Positions 7,773-11,986 of a stretch of 11,986 nt of DNA are shown piece by piece. Position 1 is the first letter of the stretch. Every line of letters begins with the position of its first letter. The notes below the pieces were generated by a model, which made no database searches, was not told the origin of the DNA, and saw nothing but the letters and a program-made list of their open reading frames with translations. Origin of the DNA: Methanoregula sp. UBA276. Its GTDB lineage: Archaea; Halobacteriota; Methanomicrobia; Methanomicrobiales; Methanospirillaceae. Position numbers and translations under genes: made by a program. The stretch covers positions 2,253 through 14,238 of the forward strand of contig DANA01000006.1 of the NCBI GenBank assembly GCA_002508495.1, in the 5' to 3' direction.

Positions 7773-7791
7773 TTAAATAGGGATTAAAATA
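7773..7791 (+). promoter_or_regulatory. Tandem TATA-like boxes
   Basis: TTAAATAG (7773-7780) and TTAAAATA (7784-7791) form a near-duplicate (ATTAAATAGGG then ATTAAAATAGGGG). Each resembles an archaeal TATA box. A start about 25 bp downstream would lie near 7812, just ahead of the hairpins at 7863 and 7933, and no reading frame follows. A promoter for a noncoding RNA is possible. Confidence 0.3.
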
Positions 7792-7862
7792 GGGGTTTTC
7801 CAGGAAAATCACGATTCCTGATCGTTTCTTGCGGGGGGTAACACTCACTGATTGCGATGCCT

Positions 7863-7896
7863 GCCGCCGCCCCGGAGGGCGCGCTCCCGCGGCGGC
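7863..7896 (+). other. Strong GC-rich hairpin
   Basis: GCCGCCG (7863-7869) pairs perfectly with CGGCGGC (7890-7896), and inside them GGAG (7874-7877) can pair with CTCC (7884-7887). A T-rich stretch follows from about 7900, so on the plus strand this could be a structured RNA element or a terminator. Confidence 0.6.
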
Positions 7897-7932
7897 CTTA
7901 CTTCGGTTTTCATTTTTTGGTTTGGACAACAA

Positions 7933-7953
7933 TCCGGACCGGCATGGTCCGGA
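7933..7953. other. Perfect 8-bp-stem hairpin
   Basis: TCCGGACC (7933-7940) and GGTCCGGA (7946-7953) are perfect complements around the loop GGCAT. It lies 37 bp behind the GC-rich hairpin, in the middle of the inverted-repeat element. Confidence 0.65.
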
Positions 7954-8011
7954 AAGGATCTGGAGTGTGGCCCCCTCCTGATCCCCCTAAATCTTCCGCG
8001 ATTTTCATCAT

Positions 8012-8050
8012 CCGGGTGTGAACCCCGTTCATGCTCGTTTCAACAGAGCC
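8012..8050 (+). repeat. Hairpin repeat, copy 1
   Basis: It contains TGAAC-CCC-GTTCA (8019-8031), a small hairpin, then CGTTTCAACAGA. It aligns with 8895-8934 at about 30 of 40 positions by hand with one gap. The stem is kept in both copies, and the sequence after it is kept as CGTTTCANCAGA. Confidence 0.6.
8037..8050 (-). repeat. Right 14-bp inverted repeat
   Basis: On the plus strand it reads GTTTCAACAGAGCC, the exact reverse complement of 7714-7727, followed by AAATTGTTTT (8059-8068). It is also the end of the repeat copy shared with 8895-8934. Confidence 0.85.
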
Positions 8051-8139
8051 GTTTTGGGAAATTGTTTTGGGATGACGCGCTGCCCACGAATAATTCCCGG
8101 TTTTCCCTTTTTACGCTCCAAAAAAACTCTCACCCTATG

Positions 8140-8151
8140 GTGGCCGGCCAC
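8140..8151. repeat. 12-bp perfect palindrome
   Basis: GTGGCCGGCCAC is its own reverse complement and is followed by GTGTTTTTAT. It has no loop, so it fits a dimeric protein-binding site better than an RNA hairpin, though chance is possible in GC-rich DNA. Confidence 0.4.
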
Positions 8152-8205
8152 GTGTTTTTATGCCCATGATAAAGAGAAGGTGCGTTTTTCCGGCCATGTT
8201 GAACG

Positions 8206-8343
8206 GTGGACAGCGTATCGCACCGGATACCAGGATTCTCCGGCGTAAACAAACAGTGGCGACCGGGATGTGGACACGATCTGCCACATGATATGTCCAC
8301 GCGTTTCCGGAGACGTGAGCGGAGCCCGATATGGGCTCCTTTT
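8206..8343 (+). ncRNA. Candidate structured leader or noncoding RNA with mutually exclusive stems
   Basis: GTGGACA occurs twice (8206-8212 and 8270-8276), and either copy can pair with TGTCCAC (8294-8300). ATGTGG (8268-8273) can instead pair with CCACAT (8284-8289). TCTCCGG (8237-8243) pairs perfectly over a distance with CCGGAGA (8307-8313), but its TCCGG part can also pair with CCGGA (8223-8227). The block ends in the hairpin GGAGCCC/GGGCTCC (8321-8339) plus TTTT. The density of competing complements ahead of a terminator-like hairpin and a small gene looks like a cis-regulatory leader. It matches no riboswitch class I recognise, and no folding was computed. Confidence 0.35.
8321..8343 (+). 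terminator. Terminator-like hairpin with T-run
   Basis: GGAGCCC (8321-8327) and GGGCTCC (8333-8339) form a perfect 7-bp stem around GATAT, followed by T8340-T8343. Archaeal termination depends mainly on T-tracts and this one is only four T long, so function is uncertain. Confidence 0.4.
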
Positions 8344-8433
8344 GACCTCGGGTGGGATGAAGTATTGCCGGGTGCATTTTTTAAGGATTTTTTCTCTCAT
8401 CTGGTTGCAGGAAGGACGTTATCGAAGAGACCT

Positions 8434-8611
8434 ATGGCCGTGCACGTTCTCATGCCCAAGTACGAAAGAGAGATGGCAGATTACCCTGATGAAGCAGCGA
8501 TTGACACCTGATGAAGCAGCGATCATCGTATCCGATGCACGGTATTTTCTTGAGAGAATAACCCGGGTGTTTGATGAAATGGGATTTGAGAAAAATAATC
8601 CCTGGCAATAG
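8434..8611 (+). pseudogene. Small gene frameshifted by a 22-bp tandem duplication
   Basis: The upstream frame (ATG 8434, 8452 or 8473) reads ...MPKYEREMADYPDEAAI and stops at TGA 8509-8511 just after the first repeat copy. The following frame, open through 8611, reads PDEAAIIVSDARYFLERI and continues to FEKNNPWQ. Both frames encode PDEAAI at the duplication, and removing one 22-bp unit joins them into one protein of about 45-52 residues. The second frame could also be started alone from TTG 8501. A TATA-like TTTTTTAAGG (8375-8384) lies about 50 bp before ATG 8434. I recognise no family. Alternatives are two separate chance frames or a sequencing or assembly error. Confidence 0.45.
8485..8523 (+). 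repeat. 22-bp-period tandem duplication
   Basis: CCTGATGAAGCAGCGAT is present exactly at 8485-8501 and again at 8507-8523, with a period of 22 bp (17 bp identical plus a 5-bp spacer). As 22 is not a multiple of three, it shifts any reading frame through it. Confidence 0.9.
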
Positions 8612-8670
8612 CTCACCACACGCCTCCTCTCATTCTGGAGAGATTGGTGTATCAGCCGTTTGCCAACCCT

Positions 8671-8690
8671 GCGGCCCGGCGAGGCGCCGC
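8671..8690. other. GC-rich hairpin
   Basis: GGCG (8678-8681) pairs with CGCC (8685-8688) around AGG. Alternatively GCGGC (8671-8675) pairs with GCCGC (8686-8690). No T-tract follows closely. The function is unknown. Confidence 0.35.
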
Positions 8691-8894
8691 ACCAGCCGGG
8701 ATCCATCCTGCCGGAGGTTTGGTGGCGATACCCCTGCATGGTTATTTTGAGGAGGAATCCACATTCCGATTGCGGTAAGTGGTTGTAATTGAGGAATCAC
8801 CAGGGGATTTCCAATGAGGTTTTCTTATGAAAAATGGCTGATTGTACGTATGATTTATATCAGAAATGAATCCGGCAATTCTCTTTTTCCTGCT

Positions 8895-8934
8895 TCGGGG
8901 ATGAACACCCGTTCATCTGCGTTTCACCAGAACA
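8895..8934 (+). repeat. Hairpin repeat, copy 2, beside the cobalamin operon end
   Basis: GATGAAC (8900-8906) and GTTCATC (8911-8917) form a perfect stem around ACCC, followed by CGTTTCACCAGA. This is the second copy of the 8012-8050 motif in the same orientation. It lies immediately beyond the T-tract that follows cbiE on the minus strand. Confidence 0.6.
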
Positions 8935-8940
8935 AAAAAA
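8934..8940 (-). terminator. T-tract terminator of the cobalamin operon
   Basis: Seven A on the plus strand are seven T on the coding strand of cbiE, beginning two bases after its stop codon. T-tracts of this kind are the main intrinsic termination signal in archaea. The repeat hairpin at 8900-8917 lies just downstream on the transcript. Confidence 0.6.
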
Positions 8941-8941
8941 T

Positions 8942-9523
8942 CTAGAAATTACCGATAACAAGAGAGTAGAGCGCCGAACCCGGCATGGGGGGGGATGCGA
9001 TATTGCCAACGGCAATCCGTTCGCCCGGATAGGCCAGGTTCTCGCAGAGCGCTACCTGGAGCGGGCCGGGAACGGTTTTTAACCTGCGGTAGAGCTCCTG
9101 CACATCGAATTTTGGATCAGCGAGTAAAAAGACGATCTTCCCCCGGTTGGTTTCGTCGAGCGTGTCCTGCATCCCTTTCTCGTGGCCCCCGCCATGGGCA
9201 ACAACAACCGAGACCCGGGACAGGGGGATATGGAGGCGTGCAGCGGCAACCTGGAGGGACGATACTCCCGGGATAACCTCGCCTTTCAGGTATCCGAGAC
9301 CCGCGAGCATGGGGTCTCCGGTGGAGAGGAGGACCGCATCCTCCGATAAGGTGTGGAGTTTTTTGTAATCGTCAATGGATTTCACGGAGCAGTTCTGGGG
9401 CAGGAACGGGCGGGCAAGCGCAATCGCCCGCTCCGAACCATACGCAAACCGGGCCCGTTTCAGCTCTTTTATTGCCTGCGCCGTCAGCAGGCCCGGGCCG
9501 CACCCGACACCGATGATCTTCAT
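8942..9523 (-). CDS. cbiE: Cobalt-precorrin-7 (C5)-methyltransferase CbiE
   Basis: SAM-dependent tetrapyrrole methylase (TP-methylase fold) that methylates C5 of cobalt-precorrin-7. The 193-residue protein opens with MKIIGVGCGPGLLTAQAI, the glycine-rich first SAM-site loop of the family. It then has the CbiE-typical LSTGDPMLAGLGYL (66-79), VIPGVSSLQVAAARL (83-97) and VAHGGGHE (108-115). It is the stand-alone form; the CbiT decarboxylase/C15-methyltransferase that is often fused to it (as CobL) is not in this window and must be encoded elsewhere if the pathway is complete. The ATG overlaps the cbiD stop in an ATGA arrangement, and GGTGA (9534-9530) sits 6 nt before the start. It is the last gene of the operon, followed at once by a seven-T tract. 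Confidence 0.94.
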   Translation of the reverse strand: MKIIGVGCGPGLLTAQAIKELKRARFAYGSERAIALARPFLPQNCSVKSIDDYKKLHTLSEDAVLLSTGDPMLAGLGYLKGEVIPGVSSLQVAAARLHIPLSRVSVVVAHGGGHEKGMQDTLDETNRGKIVFLLADPKFDVQELYRRLKTVPGPLQVALCENLAYPGERIAVGNIASPPMPGSALYSLVIGNF

Positions 9524-10524
9524 GGACTCTCACCAATCACTGAGCCTTCCCGGTTGATGAGGATCACGGTCACGTTCGGCCGTATCTTATGGAAGCCAGT
9601 AAGGCTGGCCCGGACAATTTCCGGGAACCGGGGTGACGCGGACAGTTCCTCCACGGTCGCAAACCCGGTACCGGAAAGAATATCCGGGTTGATGTGCCGC
9701 AGGATAAGTGCGGGGAGACCGCAGAGGGTAACCTCCCCTCGCGCTGCATCCAGCCCCTGCCGGAGTTTACCGCCGATAAGGATCACCTCACGCTCCGGGA
9801 ACAGGAGCCGGGAGAAGCGCAGCCCGACCCGTCCGGTCGTGAGAACCGGACGGTCCGCTGCTGCGATTCGTCCAAGTGCCGATTCGGTGAGGTGATCGTC
9901 CCAGGGTTCGACAAGGCCCGTCGTGCCGAGAACCGAGATACCCCCGTCAACCCCCATTTTGGGGTTCAGTGTCCGTTGTGCAATCGATGCCCCGGCAGGT
10001 GCTGATATGCGAACCGAGACCCCTTTCTCACCAATCCGGTCAAGCGCCTCCTGAACAGCGCGGACAATGGCTGAAAGGGCCGGGGGGCTTACGGCAGGGA
10101 CCCCGGCCTTGTACCGGGGCGTGTCGCGCGAGAACCGGCCAATCCCCTCACCAAAGAGGATCGTGATCCCTTCCGGCTGCCGGGTTGCCACTGCATGGAA
10201 CTCGAGCCCGGCCGTGATATCCCCCGGGTAGTCCCCGGCATATTTTTTTCCAGCCGCATGACCGTCCTTCGCCACAATTGGTACATCAACAACGAGGCCT
10301 GATGGCAACGTTATCTGAACTGATTTGGTTGCAGTCTCCAGCGAGAGGACTGCTGCCTTTGCTGCAGCAGCTGCCGTTGTGCCGGTCGTAAAACCCCGCC
10401 TGAGGACGAGTCCTCCCGCAGTCAGGACGCCAAGACCCGTCTCAGCGAGCTGTGCCTGCTTGGGATCAGAACACTTCTTTACCCAGTCATCGGGATACAG
10501 AAAACCGGTGACCGGGTCCCTCAT
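9520..10524 (-). CDS. cbiD: Cobalt-precorrin-5B (C1)-methyltransferase CbiD
   Basis: CbiD methylates C1 of the corrin ring in the anaerobic pathway; it is unrelated in fold to the other methylases of the operon. Seen in 334 residues: RRGFTTGTTAAAAAKAA (42-58), NPKMGVDGGISVLGTTG (187-203) and, at the C-terminus, KIRPNVTVILINREG, all typical of CbiD. Two oddities are visible. An N-terminal extension of about 40 residues (MRDPVTGFLYPDDW..., with Cys18) precedes the core. The usual KDAGDDPDVT-like loop is replaced by the longer KDGHAAGKKYAGDYPGDIT (86-104). From memory, methanogen homologues share these, so they are probably lineage features. The ATG overlaps the cbiC stop by 4 bp, with AAGGAAG (10537-10531) 6 nt upstream. 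Confidence 0.95.
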   Translation of the reverse strand: MRDPVTGFLYPDDWVKKCSDPKQAQLAETGLGVLTAGGLVLRRGFTTGTTAAAAAKAAVLSLETATKSVQITLPSGLVVDVPIVAKDGHAAGKKYAGDYPGDITAGLEFHAVATRQPEGITILFGEGIGRFSRDTPRYKAGVPAVSPPALSAIVRAVQEALDRIGEKGVSVRISAPAGASIAQRTLNPKMGVDGGISVLGTTGLVEPWDDHLTESALGRIAAADRPVLTTGRVGLRFSRLLFPEREVILIGGKLRQGLDAARGEVTLCGLPALILRHINPDILSGTGFATVEELSASPRFPEIVRASLTGFHKIRPNVTVILINREGSVIGESP

Positions 10525-11186
10525 ACCGCGCTTCCTTCAATAAAGATGGTGATACACTCGTTGAGTGCAGCAACAGCAACCGGTGTCCCGCCCCGTGTGC
10601 CCTCGTTGGATACGGAGGGGACCGGCATGGTGCGAAGAACCTCTTTTGATTCCGCAGCATTGACAAACCCGACCGGCGTCCCGATTATCACCGCCGGCCG
10701 GGAGCCTTCCTCTATCATGGAGCAGAGCGCAAGGAGAGCGGACGGTGCATTTCCAATTACGATGATAGCGCCATTAAGACGGTCTTTCAAGGCAATGAGG
10801 CCCGCAGAACTGCGGGTGATCTCCCGCTCCTTTGCAATATCTGCCCCGAAGTCAAGAGCGCAGAGCACTTCGCTCCGGTGCCCGTTCTTCTGGATACCGG
10901 TCTGGACCATCCGGATATCGGTAATAACCGGTGCCCCCGCCGCAAGTGCTGCAAGCGCAGCGGGGACCGGGTCATGGCAGAAGCGCACCAGGTCTGCCAT
11001 CGCAAAGTCGCCTACCGCGATCGAGCACCGCTGACGGATACGGTCTTCCACGGTTGCATTCCCTACAACTTCACGGGCAAGGGTACGGGACTTTTTCGAT
11101 ATTGCATACCCCTCGGGCGTATCTGCGCCCGGATCAATATACGTACTTCCGGTGGTATCCCCGTGGCGTGATGATTCCTTTGACAT
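10521..11186 (-). CDS. cbiC: Cobalt-precorrin-8 (precorrin-8X) methylmutase CbiC
   Basis: CbiC moves the methyl group from C11 to C12 to give cobyrinate. The start is placed at ATG 11186 (221 residues, close to the family norm) because GGAGG (11201-11197) precedes it by 10 nt and YIDPGADTPEGYAI (16-29) then sits at the normal distance; the longer frame from 11276 would add 30 atypical residues. Other family signatures are ISKKSR, GAPVITDIRMVQTGI, NAPSALLAL, GTPVGFVNAAESKE and the C-terminal NEGTRGGTPVAVAALNE. Oddity: the block that usually reads R-x-I-H-A-T-G-D and carries the active-site histidine reads RCSIAVGD (53-60), with Ile56 at the His position. It overlaps cbiH by 53 bp and cbiD by 4 bp. 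Confidence 0.93.
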   Translation of the reverse strand: MSKESSRHGDTTGSTYIDPGADTPEGYAISKKSRTLAREVVGNATVEDRIRQRCSIAVGDFAMADLVRFCHDPVPAALAALAAGAPVITDIRMVQTGIQKNGHRSEVLCALDFGADIAKEREITRSSAGLIALKDRLNGAIIVIGNAPSALLALCSMIEEGSRPAVIIGTPVGFVNAAESKEVLRTMPVPSVSNEGTRGGTPVAVAALNECITIFIEGSAV

Positions 11187-11916
11187 GATCCTGAATCCTC
11201 CAGATCCTGCTCTCGCTGCCCCCGATAATGACGGTCGTGTGCATGTCGATGGCGGGTTCGTGTTCTTCGATCTCATCCAGTGTTGTTACGATGGTATGCT
11301 CATCATCCCGCAGGGCATTCCTGACAAGGGCTACCGGGGTTTTTGGACCAAGGTGCTTTCTGGCATGCAGGACCGCGAGGGAGAAATTGTGCGGCCGGCC
11401 CCGGCTCCGGGGATTGTAAAGCACGACGGGAATGCCAATAGAGAAGACCGCGTCAAGCCGTTTCTCTATTACGTCCAGGGGAGTAAGGAGGTCGGAGAGG
11501 CTGATAACGGCAAAGTCCCCCGAGAGCGGAGAGCCGACCCGCGATGCAGCGGCAGTTGCTGCGGTGACGCCGGGGATGACCTCGACGTCGACCGGTGTGC
11601 CGTCATGCTCAAGCACTTCAAGGACAATGCTTGCCATGCCGTAAACCCCGGCATCGCCTCCCGATACGATGGCTACCGCCCGGGTGCGGGCTAGCTCAAT
11701 TGCCTGCCGGGCCCGGTCCACCTCCTTTCCCATCGAACTGCTGATAATCTGTTTTCCCGTAAGGAGTGGTTCCAGGGGATTGAGGTAGGTCGAATGGCCC
11801 AGCACGCAGTCTGCTTTTGTTATCGCCGCGATGGCCCGGCCGGTCATATACTCCATCCTGCCGGGACCAAGACCGACAATGGCAAGGCTTCCTGTTGGTT
11901 TACCGTGCGATGGCAA
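11134..11916 (-). CDS. cbiH: Cobalt-precorrin-3 (C17)-methyltransferase CbiH (CobJ family)
   Basis: A SAM-dependent TP-methylase that methylates C17 and drives ring contraction in the anaerobic pathway. The start chosen is TTG 11916, giving 260 residues: GGGAGAG (11929-11923) lies just upstream, and the SAM loop IVGLGPGRMEYMT (13-25) then sits near the N-terminus. The frame is open further upstream, but that part overlaps the end of cbiG and is unlike the family. Other motifs are SGGDAGVYGMA (85-95), VIPGVTAATAAASRVGSPL (113-131), ISLSDLLTP and VLYNPRSRGR (165-174), all typical of CbiH/CobJ. It overlaps the cbiG end by 17 bp and runs 53 bp into cbiC, so the genes are very likely one operon with coupled translation. 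Confidence 0.94.
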   Translation of the reverse strand: MPSHGKPTGSLAIVGLGPGRMEYMTGRAIAAITKADCVLGHSTYLNPLEPLLTGKQIISSSMGKEVDRARQAIELARTRAVAIVSGGDAGVYGMASIVLEVLEHDGTPVDVEVIPGVTAATAAASRVGSPLSGDFAVISLSDLLTPLDVIEKRLDAVFSIGIPVVLYNPRSRGRPHNFSLAVLHARKHLGPKTPVALVRNALRDDEHTIVTTLDEIEEHEPAIDMHTTVIIGGSESRIWRIQDHVKGIITPRGYHRKYVY

Positions 11917-11986
11917 CCGTGACTCTCCCGAATACTTTCTTCTGCATGACCATTTCCTTCCTCTTTGCCGTTGCACGAGCGCAGGG
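11900..11986 (-). CDS. cbiG: Probable CbiG C-terminal end (cobalt-precorrin-5A hydrolase), partial
   Basis: Only the last 28 codons and the TAA stop (11902-11900) are present; the gene continues past the right edge. The tail ends KKVFGRVTVAIAR, and a terminal VTVAIA-type segment is typical of the CbiG C-terminal domain. Position also fits: CbiG opens the delta-lactone produced in the step after CbiH and is often adjacent to cbiH. The identification rests on a short tail plus context. Confidence 0.65.
   Translation of the reverse strand, partial: PCARATAKRKEMVMQKKVFGRVTVAIAR

Larger units (their letters stand above)
7714..8050. mobile_element. MITE-like element bounded by IS6-type terminal inverted repeats (putative)
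   Basis: GGCTCTGTTGAAAC at 7714-7727 is repeated exactly in inverse orientation at 8037-8050, bounding 337 bp that contain no transposase. The sequence closely resembles the terminal repeats of IS6-family elements (for example the GGCACTGTTGCAAA end of IS26). Outside each copy AAAACAATTT occurs as a second inverted pair (7701-7710 and 8059-8068), so similarity extends beyond the 14-mers with unequal spacers of 3 and 8 nt. No clean 8-bp target duplication is visible directly outside the 14-mers (AATTTTTG versus GTTTTGGG). It could be an old non-autonomous derivative or two copies of an intergenic repeat in opposite orientation. Confidence 0.4.
7297..8941. other. Long convergent intergenic region rich in repeats and hairpins
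   Basis: About 1.65 kb separates the plus-strand repair side from the minus-strand cobalamin operon. No long reading frame here has recognisable domains; the frames present conflict with each other and change composition along their length. The region holds a possible small gene (7480-7608), an inverted-repeat element (7714-8050), hairpins at 7863-7896 and 7933-7953, a candidate structured RNA (8206-8343), a frameshifted small gene (8434-8611), a GC-rich hairpin (8671-8690) and a repeated hairpin motif at 8012-8050 and 8895-8934. The stretch 8736-8894 shows only a GGAAT/ATTCC hairpin (8754-8767) and a TATA-like TTTATAT (8854-8860). I see no tRNA, rRNA or CRISPR array. Confidence 0.7.

Noticed and set aside
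7684..7932. 82-codon minus-strand frame across the inverted-repeat element
   Set aside because: It runs through the hairpins and TATA-like boxes, shows no domain, and its composition changes abruptly along its length.
7706..8058. 8-bp target duplication flanking the IS6-like inverted repeats
   Set aside because: The flanks AATTTTTG and GTTTTGGG do not match as a direct repeat, so a recent transposition cannot be claimed.
8900..8917. CRISPR-like repeat or tRNA fragment in the noncoding region
   Set aside because: Only two diverged copies about 880 bp apart occur, with no regular spacers, and no GTTCGAATC-type T-arm was seen on either strand.
9353..9895. 180-codon plus-strand frame opposite cbiE and cbiD
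   Set aside because: It covers the junction of two well-supported minus-strand genes and has low-complexity Arg/Ser/Pro composition.

Overview
The window looks like part of a euryarchaeal chromosome, most likely a methanogen of the Methanomicrobiales (Methanoregula-like). This is an inference. The support is an anaerobic (cbi-type) corrinoid operon, archaeal-style TATA elements, leaderless or Shine-Dalgarno starts that include TTG and GTG, moderately high GC, and bacterial-type MutS/MutL, which several mesophilic euryarchaea carry. No methanogenesis gene or rRNA is present to settle the taxonomy.

Layout. Positions 1-283 (minus) hold the N-terminus of a thioredoxin-domain (DUF255/YyaL-type) protein. 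It is divergent from 362-1102 (plus), a multi-pass membrane protein with an HEGAH zinc-metalloprotease-like motif. Then comes a plus-strand DNA-repair block: mutS (1161-3833), mutL (3830-5635, TTG start overlapping the mutS stop) and a MutY-like adenine glycosylase (5734-6606). The glycosylase lacks the Fe-S cluster cysteines and ends in a winged helix. A 178-residue protein with four cysteines and no assigned function follows (6760-7296).

Positions 7297-8941 are about 1.65 kb without a convincing intact gene, but with much structure. There is a pair of 14-bp inverted repeats resembling IS6-family transposon ends. A hairpin-containing repeat occurs twice. Two GC-rich hairpins lie behind tandem TATA-like boxes. 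A nest of mutually exclusive stems ends in a hairpin plus T-run. A 22-bp tandem duplication appears to have frameshifted a small gene.

Positions 8942-11986 (minus) hold a tightly overlapping cobalamin operon read in the order cbiG (3' end only), cbiH, cbiC, cbiD, cbiE. These enzymes handle ring contraction and C-methylation of the corrin ring in the anaerobic pathway. CbiC carries Ile where the family's active-site His is expected, and CbiD has an N-terminal extension and an altered internal motif. The repair and cobalamin transcription units converge on the noncoding region.

MutS and MutL should act together in mismatch repair. MutL carries the metal-dependent endonuclease motif, so no MutH is needed. 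The MutY-like enzyme would handle A:8-oxoG-type mispairs.
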